Source: Gammaproteobacteria bacterium (GTDB lineage: Bacteria; Pseudomonadota; Gammaproteobacteria; Steroidobacterales; Woeseiaceae). Taken from it: a stretch of DNA of 14,269 nt. Shown piece after piece: positions 1 through 6,477 of this stretch. Position numbers and translations under genes: made by a program. The stretch is from NCBI GenBank assembly GCA_029881015.1, contig JAOUNK010000043.1, positions 1 to 14,269 on the forward strand. Reading direction: 5' to 3'. The notes below the pieces were generated by a model that was given only the letters and a program-made list of their open reading frames with translations, made no database searches and was not told the origin of the DNA. Positions within the stretch are counted from its first letter, which is position 1. The number at the start of each line of letters is the position of its first letter.

Positions 1-743
1 TCAGGATCGATGAAAACGGCCACGACTTTCACCCGGACTGGCAACGCATCTGCGACACGATCAACGAAAAGACGCGCTTGATCATTCTCAATTTTCCACA
101 CAACCCGACCGGCGCGACTCTCTCCCGGGGCGACCTCGACAGGCTCGCTGACCTGGTTCGCGATACGGACTGCTACCTGTTGTCGGACGAAGTCTACGAG
201 CACATTGTCTTCGACGGAGAGCCGCATCGGAGCCTGGCAAGTCACGACGAACTCTGGGAGCGCTCGATGGTCGTCTGCTCTTTCGGCAAGACGTTTCACG
301 CAACCGGCTGGAAGCTCGGCTACTGTGCCGCGCCGGCGCATCTCGGCAATGAGTTTCGCAAGGTACATCAGTTCACGACGTTTTCCGTCAGCACGCCGAT
401 GCAACACGGCGTCGCCGATTTCCTGGTGAGCCATCCTGCCTTCTACGAAGACTTGCCTGCGTTCTACCAGCAAAAGCGCGACCACTTCTGCAGGCTACTT
501 GCAAATTCGAGGTTCAAGCTACGTCCGGCACGCAGCACGTTCTTCCAGATCCTGGATTACGGTGATATCAGTGACGCGGTCGATGCGTCCCTGGCAAGGC
601 AATGGACGCGGGAAATCGGCGTTGCGTCGATCCCGCTATCGGTATTTTGCGAAACACCGTTCACGGGAACTCGCCTGCGCTTCTGCTTTGCGAAGGACGA
701 CGCCACGCTCGAAGACGCCGCAAGGAAACTCTGCGCGCTCTAG
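1..743 (+). CDS. ybdL: Methionine-type PLP aminotransferase (YbdL-like), C-terminal part
   Basis: Class I/II pyridoxal-phosphate aminotransferase whose 5' end lies before the window; the frame is open from base 3. About 246 residues are visible, roughly the last two thirds of a protein of usual length near 385. Visible motifs are PHNPTG (PLP-binding Asn region), LSDEVYEH (Asp and Tyr that contact the cofactor), and SFGKTFHATGWKLGY, in which the Lys codon at 288-290 is the Schiff-base lysine. The end carries the conserved LRFCFAK with the substrate-carboxylate Arg. From memory, the segment runs closely alongside E. coli YbdL, including KVHQ, TFSV, IPLSVFC and CFAK. YbdL transaminates methionine and some aromatic amino acids with 2-oxo acids, in the cytoplasm. 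Other members of the kynurenine/glutamine aminotransferase branch are possible, so exact substrate is less certain than family. It converges on feoB and shares its stop tetranucleotide. Confidence 0.88.
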   Translation, partial: RIDENGHDFHPDWQRICDTINEKTRLIILNFPHNPTGATLSRGDLDRLADLVRDTDCYLLSDEVYEHIVFDGEPHRSLASHDELWERSMVVCSFGKTFHATGWKLGYCAAPAHLGNEFRKVHQFTTFSVSTPMQHGVADFLVSHPAFYEDLPAFYQQKRDHFCRLLANSRFKLRPARSTFFQILDYGDISDAVDASLARQWTREIGVASIPLSVFCETPFTGTRLRFCFAKDDATLEDAARKLCAL

Positions 744-2860
744 GCGCTGCCGAGCTGGAACGCGACGAGCGCACCAAGATAGCCGATGGTCGTCATGTAC
801 GCCCAGGCAAAGATCGGCCAACGCCAGGAATTGGTCTCACGTCGAATGATCGCGAGCGTCGCCGCACACTGCAGGCAACAGGCGTAGAAGATCAGCAAGC
901 CGATCACCATCGGCAGCGTAAATACTTTCGAGCCGTCGGGCCGCGTTGCGGATTTGAGCCTGCCGCTGAGCGTACCTTCATCGGCATCGTCGCCGACCGC
1001 GTAGACGGTACCCAGGACTGCGATGACGACTTCACGCGCAGGGAATCCCGCGATAACCGCCGAGGACACCCGCCAGTCCCAGCCCAGGGGCTCGAACACG
1101 GGTTCCACGACCTTGCCGGCTCTGCCTAGCCAGCTTTGCTCCATCTGCATGGCGGCCGCAGTGTTTGCATCGAGGTCGGCGGGAATGTCGTTTGCCCGTG
1201 GGAAATAGGCCAGCGCCCAGACGATCACGGCAACTGCGAAGATCACCGTGCCGGCTCGCTTCAGGAACACTTTCGCTCGGCCAAGCAATTGAATCGCGAC
1301 GGTTTGCAGGTTGGGACGTCGAAATTCCGGCAACATCAGCGCAAACGGCGGTTTGGGCCCGCGCAATGCCGTCTGGCGCATGATCAGTGCCGTCAGGACG
1401 CCCATCACGATACCGAACAGGTACAGGCCCAGCAGGACGAGGCCCTGCAAATTGAGGAAACCGACCTTGGTCGCGGGCACAAACGCGGCGATCAGCAGTG
1501 CGTACACGGGCAAGCGTGCGGAACAGGTCATGAACGGCGCCGCCATGATTGTCGCGATGCGGTCGCGCCGATTGGGGATGACTCGGGTAGCCATGATGCC
1601 CGGGACGGCGCAGGCGAAGCTCGAGATCATCGGGATGATCGACTGGCCCGAGAGACCCACGGAGCGCATGGCCCGGTCCATGAGGTACGCCGCTCGCGCC
1701 AGGTAGCCCGAATCTTCGAGCAGGATGATGAAGAGGAACAGGATAATGATCTGCGGCAGAAATATGACGACGCTGCCCACACCGGCGATGACGCCGTCGG
1801 CGATGAGGCTGGAGAACGCATTGTCACCGAGTCGCTGGAAGACGGCGGCGCTCAACGCCGACGACGATGCATCGATCGCGTCCATGATGGGCGTCGCCCA
1901 GGCGAATACCGCCTGGAACACGATGGCCATGACGACGAACAGGCCGATGGTGCCCGGCACCGGGAGGTTCAGGAAATCCGTTACCCGGGAGCGCCAGGTG
2001 ACGAACGCCGGCGCGGACTTCTGGACCTTGTCGAGCACGCTCCGAACCCAGGTGTAACGGATACGCGCATCGCGCGCGATGGGCGGCTCGCCCTCGAAGA
2101 GCGCCGCACGCTCGGTATCGATCCGGGCTCGCGCCGCATCGCTGAGTTTCCCCAGAATGTCCCGGTTCGATTCGGTCGGCCCGTCGATCAGGAGGCGTTC
2201 GAGCTCGGCGAAACGCAATGGCTCGCGCGAGTCCTCGGCGAGCCGTTCGGCGGCCGCCGCAAGTTCCGGCCAGATGCGCACGCGGCGCGGTGGCGTAATG
2301 TCTTTGATCCCGACCAGGGCGCGACGCAGCATGTCGAGGCCCGCCCCCGTCGTGGCGACGACCGGGTAGACCGGCACGCCCAGCAGTGCGCTGAGTTCCG
2401 CGGTATCGACCTGGATGCCGCCTTTCTCGGCTGCGTCCGTCATGGTCAGCGCAACCACGGTCGGCAGGCCGAGCTCCACGAGTTGCTGCACCAGGAACAG
2501 GCCCTGGTACAGATTCGTGGCATCGAGAACAGCCAGGATACCGTCAGGCGTCCTCGTACCCTCCATACGCCCGAAGATCACATCGACCGCGATGTGTTCT
2601 TCCAGCGAGTGGGCACTGAGCGAATGCGTGCCCGGCAGATCGACAAGTTCGACGGCCCGGTTCTCATGCTTGAGCACACCGATATGCCGTTCGACGGTGA
2701 CGCCGGGGTAATTACCGATACGCTGTTTGAGCCCGGTCAGGCGATTGAAGAGTGTGCTTTTTCCGGAATTGGGATTGCCGACAACCGCTATGCTCGCATC
2801 GATGCGCTTGGCGACGGTTATCTCATTGGCGGGAACGCGGATTTCGTTGGGACTAGTCAC
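740..2860 (-). CDS. feoB: Ferrous iron transport protein B (FeoB)
   Basis: Inner-membrane ferrous iron transporter with an N-terminal cytosolic G domain, 706 residues. G-protein motifs seen: G1 GNPNSGKST (28-36), G2 PGVTVE with Thr55, G3 DLPG (74-77). The G4 position reads TMTD (139-142) where NxxD is usual, so the guanine-contacting Asn is Thr. The membrane part (about 300-705) has two gate regions with conserved cysteines: FACAVPG (Cys416) and TCSARLP (Cys446) in the first, and YACCLQCAATLA (Cys661, 662, 665) in the last helices. The protein is shorter than the 773-residue E. coli form. The start is GTG at 2860-2858, with a G-rich stretch TAGGGG just upstream, and it overlaps the end of feoA by 8 nt, implying translational coupling. 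No feoC is seen. Expression should follow the Fur-controlled promoter ahead of feoA. Confidence 0.96.
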   Translation of the reverse strand: MTSPNEIRVPANEITVAKRIDASIAVVGNPNSGKSTLFNRLTGLKQRIGNYPGVTVERHIGVLKHENRAVELVDLPGTHSLSAHSLEEHIAVDVIFGRMEGTRTPDGILAVLDATNLYQGLFLVQQLVELGLPTVVALTMTDAAEKGGIQVDTAELSALLGVPVYPVVATTGAGLDMLRRALVGIKDITPPRRVRIWPELAAAAERLAEDSREPLRFAELERLLIDGPTESNRDILGKLSDAARARIDTERAALFEGEPPIARDARIRYTWVRSVLDKVQKSAPAFVTWRSRVTDFLNLPVPGTIGLFVVMAIVFQAVFAWATPIMDAIDASSSALSAAVFQRLGDNAFSSLIADGVIAGVGSVVIFLPQIIILFLFIILLEDSGYLARAAYLMDRAMRSVGLSGQSIIPMISSFACAVPGIMATRVIPNRRDRIATIMAAPFMTCSARLPVYALLIAAFVPATKVGFLNLQGLVLLGLYLFGIVMGVLTALIMRQTALRGPKPPFALMLPEFRRPNLQTVAIQLLGRAKVFLKRAGTVIFAVAVIVWALAYFPRANDIPADLDANTAAAMQMEQSWLGRAGKVVEPVFEPLGWDWRVSSAVIAGFPAREVVIAVLGTVYAVGDDADEGTLSGRLKSATRPDGSKVFTLPMVIGLLIFYACCLQCAATLAIIRRETNSWRWPIFAWAYMTTIGYLGALVAFQLGSA

Positions 2861-3104
2861 CAGCCCCTACAGGCGCTACCTGGAAATGACGTGCATGCTC
2901 CTGGCGCAGGGAAATGCCACAACCGAAAAGGCGAAACTCCATCGGATCGCCGCCGATCGCCGAACTCGCGTGCTGCACTTCCGTGCCCTCGACAAGGCCC
3001 AGCACCATGAGCCGCTGAACCTGGGGGTCTGCGGCGTTGATTGCCCGGATGATGCCCTTCTGGCCTCGTTTCAGGGTCGCCAGTGTGCTGCCGTTGATTG
3101 CCAT
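2853..3104 (-). CDS. feoA: Ferrous iron transport protein A (FeoA)
   Basis: Small cytosolic SH3-like protein of 83 residues, normal length for FeoA, which assists FeoB in ferrous iron uptake. Typical family features are the early L-x-x-L-x-x-G-Q-x-G-x-I pattern, the RLMVLGLVEGTEV stretch (about 31-43) and a hydrophobic C-terminal strand with GISLR. The start is ATG at 3104-3102, preceded by TAGGAAGTT, a reasonable ribosome binding site. It is the first gene of a two-gene operon: its TAG stop lies inside the beginning of feoB, giving an 8-nt overlap. A Fur box and a sigma70-like promoter lie 50 to 80 bp upstream. Direct identification rests on pattern and on the feoB neighbour. Confidence 0.93.
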   Translation of the reverse strand: MAINGSTLATLKRGQKGIIRAINAADPQVQRLMVLGLVEGTEVQHASSAIGGDPMEFRLFGCGISLRQEHARHFQVAPVGAGD

Positions 3105-3154
3105 AACTTCCTATAAATGCTGGATTTTTCCGACACTTCTTGGACTGTGGAAGA

Positions 3155-3173
3155 AATGATAATGATTCGCATT
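3155..3173 (-). promoter_or_regulatory. Fur box upstream of feoA
   Basis: The 19-bp sequence AATGATAATGATTCGCATT is a near-palindrome of the classic Fur type: the two 9-bp arms around the central G match in 7 of 9 positions, and the left arm equals the consensus AATGATAAT. It sits about 50 bp upstream of feoA and overlaps the predicted -10 box, which fits iron-dependent repression of ferrous iron uptake by Fur. Family knowledge supports Fur control of feo in gammaproteobacteria. Confidence 0.8.
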
Positions 3174-3184
3174 ACGAACTGCAA
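3156..3184 (-). promoter_or_regulatory. Candidate sigma70 promoter of feoAB
   Basis: Read on the minus strand: -35 TTGCAG (3184-3179), a 17-bp spacer, and -10 TATCAT (3161-3156), five of six to consensus. Transcription would start near 3149, giving a leader of about 45 nt before the feoA ATG. The -10 box lies within the Fur box, so Fur binding would block polymerase. Predicted from sequence only. Confidence 0.6.
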
Positions 3185-3214
3185 TAGGGAATTCTACATA
3201 TGCGAAAGATGGCC

Positions 3215-3850
3215 CTAGCAACCTGGCCGGCCGATTTCCTCGGGCAGGACGGATTCGATGCGCTCCATGACGTCCAGCCGGTGCACGAGGTCGTGGATGT
3301 AGTCGAGATCGTCCGTCTCGAGCACCAGGACCTCGCTCAGGTCGTAGGACGCGATCCAGTCCTCGTACAGGCGCTCCAGCCGCTTGAGGTAGGCAAGCGG
3401 GACGTCCTGCTCCATCCTGCGCCCACGGAGCCTGATGCGTTGCCGCAAGGGGCGCATCGAGCAGCGCAGGTAGATCATCAGGTCCGGCGGACGAATCGCA
3501 TCGAGAATGGCCTCGTAGAATCCCCGGTACGTCTGCCAGTCGCGCTTCGAGATCTTGCGCATCTGGTGTAATGCAGTGGCGAATATCTCGGCGTCTTCGA
3601 AGATGGTCCGATCCAGCGCAACGACGCCCGACTGCCGGTCGAGCTCCTGGTGGAGACGGAACTTGTTGGACAGGAAATAGAGTTGCGACTGGAACGCCCA
3701 GCGCTTCATGTCCCTGTAGAAGTCCGCGAGATAGGGATTCTCGTCGTTGGGCTCGTAGAATGGCGCGACACCGTAGGTCGTGTGCAGGAACTCGACCAGC
3801 GTCGACTTGCCCGTCCCCATGTTGCCCGCAATTGCGATCGAGCGTTTCAT
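3215..3850 (-). CDS. Deoxynucleoside kinase family protein
   Basis: Cytosolic kinase of 211 residues, usual length for the deoxynucleoside kinase family (dNK/dGK/dCK). It would phosphorylate a deoxyribonucleoside at the 5' position in salvage, using a nucleoside triphosphate. Motifs: P-loop GNMGTGKST (9-17), substrate-region EPNDENPY (33-40), the DR motif in VVALDRTIFED (76-86), and the arginine-rich lid RIRLRGRRMEQ (138-148). The base specificity (dG, dA or pyrimidine) cannot be read reliably from sequence. The start at 3850 is the first in-frame ATG and gives the P-loop at the expected distance. Only 18 bp separate it from the divergent hpt start, so its promoter must lie partly inside hpt. 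Its end is about 30 bp from the feo promoter. Confidence 0.88.
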   Translation of the reverse strand: MKRSIAIAGNMGTGKSTLVEFLHTTYGVAPFYEPNDENPYLADFYRDMKRWAFQSQLYFLSNKFRLHQELDRQSGVVALDRTIFEDAEIFATALHQMRKISKRDWQTYRGFYEAILDAIRPPDLMIYLRCSMRPLRQRIRLRGRRMEQDVPLAYLKRLERLYEDWIASYDLSEVLVLETDDLDYIHDLVHRLDVMERIESVLPEEIGRPGC

Positions 3851-3860
3851 ACCCTATTCT
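3832..3860 (+). promoter_or_regulatory. Possible hpt promoter giving a leaderless mRNA
   Basis: TTGCGA (3832-3837) and TATTCT (3855-3860) are spaced by 17 bp, each matching four of six consensus bases. Initiation would fall near 3867-3869, at or just before the hpt ATG at 3869. No Shine-Dalgarno sequence is visible before that ATG, which agrees with a leaderless transcript. The match is modest and could be chance. Confidence 0.35.
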
Positions 3861-3868
3861 CGATTCCC

Positions 3869-4396
3869 ATGAACATGCCTGTTGTACTGATTAGCGAAGA
3901 GGAAATCCAGAGCCGCGTCCTGGAACTGGCCGGGCAGATTTCTGCCGATTACGACGCGAACGATGAGCTCGTCCTGGTGGGTGTCCTCAAGGGGTCGTTT
4001 ATTTTCCTCGCTGACCTCTCGCGTCGCCTCACGATTCCACGCACCATCGAATTCATTGCCGTATCAAGTTACGGCAGTGGCAGTCGCTCGACGGGCGCTG
4101 TGCGCCTAGTGATGGACGTTCGTGGGAATATCGAGGGCAAGCACGTGCTGATCGTCGAAGACATCGTCGATACCGGTCACACGTTGAAATACCTGATCGG
4201 CATGCTGGAATCGCACCGGCCCGCTTCTGTTCGGACCTGCGCCCTGGTGCGTAAAGCCGAAAGCGCCGAGGTAGACGTTAAGGTCGACTACCTCGGCTTC
4301 GATATCGGCAATGAATGGGTGGTGGGCTACGGACTGGACTACGCCGAGCAGAACAGAACCCTGCCCTACATCGGCGTGGTCTCGCCCGACGACTGA
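3869..4396 (+). CDS. hpt: Hypoxanthine phosphoribosyltransferase
   Basis: Cytosolic purine salvage enzyme: hypoxanthine (often guanine too) plus PRPP gives IMP (GMP) and pyrophosphate. The 175-residue product has normal length. Motifs: LKGSFIF (40-46) for the pyrophosphate loop, SSYGSG (66-71) for the flexible loop, PRPP-binding VLIVEDIVDTGHTL (93-106), and the base-pocket and C-terminal block GFDIGNEWVVGYGLDYAEQN (143-162). The frame is open upstream to 3650, but homology to the family begins only around 3869; ATG at 3875 is an alternative two codons later. No clear ribosome binding site precedes either. It diverges from the deoxynucleoside kinase gene, making a salvage pair, and its TGA stop directly abuts the stop of the convergent S8 protease gene with no bases between. 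Confidence 0.93.
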   Translation: MNMPVVLISEEEIQSRVLELAGQISADYDANDELVLVGVLKGSFIFLADLSRRLTIPRTIEFIAVSSYGSGSRSTGAVRLVMDVRGNIEGKHVLIVEDIVDTGHTLKYLIGMLESHRPASVRTCALVRKAESAEVDVKVDYLGFDIGNEWVVGYGLDYAEQNRTLPYIGVVSPDD

Positions 4397-6475
4397 CTAA
4401 CTGTCGTCGTTCGTCGGCTGTTCGTCGTCATTCATGGCAGGGTTGGCGCTATTGAGATCCCACAGTGACAGGCTGCGCACGCCGTCTGTCCAGATGTAGC
4501 CGTTCGCGTCGATGCCGCCATCGGTCCAGATGTAGCCGTTCGCATTAACGCCACCGTCGGTCCAGTTGTAGCCGAATGCGGCCACGCCACCGTCGGTCCA
4601 CAGGGCACCATTCGCCCAGATCGACCCGTCCGTCCAGATGTAGCCGTTGGCGTTGACACCACCGTCGGTCCAGATGAAGCCGTTGGCGCTAACGCCGCCG
4701 TCGGTCCAGAGCGCACCGTTGGCGGAAACATTGCCGTCGGTCCACATGTAACCCGCACCCCAGATATCACCGCCCCAGAGTTCCGACGTGTCTTCCATGA
4801 GCGTGCCGCCGGTCTCCTTGTCGTAGACCAGCAATGGCGACAATGCCTCACCTCTGACAATGCCGGTCTCGTTCAGCGCCGCTTCGATGTCCAGCAGGCC
4901 GGCGCCGCCGACAACAGGCGATGCGTCAAGCTTCTGTGCCGAGCGCATGAGGCGCGCCTTGACTGTCGCCGGCGACAGGGTCGGGTCCTTCTCCAGCATC
5001 AGGGCCGCCGTGGCCGCTACCATGGGCGTCGCCATACTCGTGCCCGACATCCTCATGTAGTTATCGTAGCACTTGTTCTCTTCAGGGCATGTGACAACCA
5101 GTTCAGGAAGCAGCTTGGCGAGGTACGCCTCCTTCGGCGCTGCCGAGACCAGCCGGTTACCCGGGGCAACCAGGTCAGGCTTGGAAACATGATCGCCCGC
5201 GGTCGGGCCTCGTGACGAATACGTCGACACGTAATCGTCATCGTAGTTGTCGCCCGTGTTGTTGTCGGTCAGCGACCCAACAGTAATGATCTTGCGGGAG
5301 TTACCGGGACTCGTGGTCGAGAAATACCCGAAGCGCCCGTAGTTACCGGCGGCAACGACGACAACGATGCCGTCGTCCCAGAGTCTCTCGACCGCGAGCA
5401 CGAGCGGATCCGTAGTATTGGATTCCGAAATAGGCTTGCCCAGTGACAGGTTGGCGACGCGCACATCGAAGTAAGAGCCGTACTTCAGCAACCAGTCGAT
5501 GGCTGCCATGACATCGGACATGCTGCCCTGACCGCTGCTATCCAAAACCTGCAGGGAAAGGACCTTGCTGCCACTTGCGGGACCCTTGAAGCGGCCGCCA
5601 TTGCCCTTGCCGCTGCCGGCAACAATACCGGCAACGTGTGTGCCGTGCCCGTAGCCGTCGACACGCGAGCTGTTGTTGTACCTTGAAACCGCGTTGTCGT
5701 CTATCTCCGGCTGCGGATACGCACCATTGAGGAAGCTGTACTGCATGATGTCGGATGCCATATCGACGTGATTGGCAACGCCCGAATCGAGAATCGCGAC
5801 CCCGACATTACTGCCGCTGAACGATGCGTTGTTCGACGGGTACTGGGGTGCTTTCGCCGCCTTCGTCGAAGCCATGGATGTTGCGACGATCGTGTCATCC
5901 AGCGAAACGCGATCGACCTTCTCGTCAATGGCGAATTCAACGAGTGAATCGGCGGGCAGGCGAACTGCAAGCAGTTTCAGGACTTCGTAGTGCCGGATGA
6001 TTTCACCGCCAAGGCTTTCGATACGACCGTCCTCGAATAGCTCGGGATGCTCGTCGTAGCTGACGATCAGGTCGGCTGGTTTCTGCCCACCTGCCCGCGC
6101 AAGTGCCGCGACCGGGCCACTCATCTTCGAGTGGGCAGTGCTCTGCTCCCGGGCTGCTTTTTCGGCTGTCGTTTCGCCGGCCGTCCCTGCAACATTGCTC
6201 CTGTTCCGCACAACCGGCGTCGCAAGTGTTGTATAGGCAACCGCATCGTCGATGACGATCGACTCATCAGCAACGTACGGTGCCGGCTCGGGACCGAAGC
6301 GGTTGAAGGAAGAAGTCGCCGTAGCTGCGCTGGTCGAATCGTCGACCGCTGCAACCTGAACGTTGGCATCGCGGACGTCACCGGACGGCGCTTCGATAAG
6401 GCTGTCGGTGTGCAGCATGAATCCTGCGACGCCGAGTACAGCGACGAAGACTGATTTCTTAGTGATGTTTTTCAT
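4397..6475 (-). CDS. Exported subtilisin-like (S8) serine protease with C-terminal WTDG repeats
   Basis: Predicted 692-residue secreted protease. The order is: signal-like N-terminus (KK then a hydrophobic stretch, 1 to about 23), a low-complexity linker, an I9-like propeptide region (about 133-198), then the S8 catalytic domain. Triad and oxyanion residues are Asp230 (AILDSG), His277 (GYGHGTHVAG), Asn378 (VAAGN) and Ser480 (SGTSMATP), so it should be active. Cys463 and Cys469 could form a disulfide. The C-terminus (578-665) is eight tandem WTDG repeats followed by an acidic tail. The ATG at 6475 was chosen because it gives a proper signal peptide, starts 2 nt after the stop of the cyclase gene and has GAGGCGG upstream; the frame is open to 6526 but those 17 residues would spoil the signal peptide. 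Substrate is unknown. It is probably co-transcribed with the cyclase. Confidence 0.92.
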   Translation of the reverse strand: MKNITKKSVFVAVLGVAGFMLHTDSLIEAPSGDVRDANVQVAAVDDSTSAATATSSFNRFGPEPAPYVADESIVIDDAVAYTTLATPVVRNRSNVAGTAGETTAEKAAREQSTAHSKMSGPVAALARAGGQKPADLIVSYDEHPELFEDGRIESLGGEIIRHYEVLKLLAVRLPADSLVEFAIDEKVDRVSLDDTIVATSMASTKAAKAPQYPSNNASFSGSNVGVAILDSGVANHVDMASDIMQYSFLNGAYPQPEIDDNAVSRYNNSSRVDGYGHGTHVAGIVAGSGKGNGGRFKGPASGSKVLSLQVLDSSGQGSMSDVMAAIDWLLKYGSYFDVRVANLSLGKPISESNTTDPLVLAVERLWDDGIVVVVAAGNYGRFGYFSTTSPGNSRKIITVGSLTDNNTGDNYDDDYVSTYSSRGPTAGDHVSKPDLVAPGNRLVSAAPKEAYLAKLLPELVVTCPEENKCYDNYMRMSGTSMATPMVAATAALMLEKDPTLSPATVKARLMRSAQKLDASPVVGGAGLLDIEAALNETGIVRGEALSPLLVYDKETGGTLMEDTSELWGGDIWGAGYMWTDGNVSANGALWTDGGVSANGFIWTDGGVNANGYIWTDGSIWANGALWTDGGVAAFGYNWTDGGVNANGYIWTDGGIDANGYIWTDGVRSLSLWDLNSANPAMNDDEQPTNDDS
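4481..4744 (-). repeat. Eight-copy 36-bp coding repeat (WTDGGVxANGYI units)
   Basis: In-frame tandem repeat inside the S8 protease gene: Trp codons recur at exactly 36-bp intervals (Trp at residues 578, 590, 602, 614, 626, 638, 650, 662). The consensus unit is WTDGGVxANG followed by an aromatic or Ala and then Ile or Leu. Copies 4 (WTDGSIWANGAL) and 5 (WTDGGVAAFGYN) are diverged; copy 8 stops after WTDG. Copies 3 and 6 encode the same peptide, yet 4 of 36 bases differ, all silent, so the peptide is kept rather than the DNA being freshly copied. Confidence 0.95.
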
Positions 6476-6477
6476 GG

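Noticed and set aside
1136..3010. A 624-codon open frame on the plus strand opposite feoB
   Set aside because: It is antisense to a gene with clear FeoB motifs over its whole length. The translation is rich in Arg, Asp, His and Gln with no domain, as expected from a shadow of GC-biased codons.
3650..3868. N-terminal extension of hpt
   Set aside because: The open frame continues upstream, but it lies opposite the start of the deoxynucleoside kinase, and the phosphoribosyltransferase fold starts at 3869.
4481..4744. CRISPR-like or intergenic tandem repeat
   Set aside because: The 36-bp units are contiguous without spacers and encode a regular peptide repeat in frame within the protease gene.
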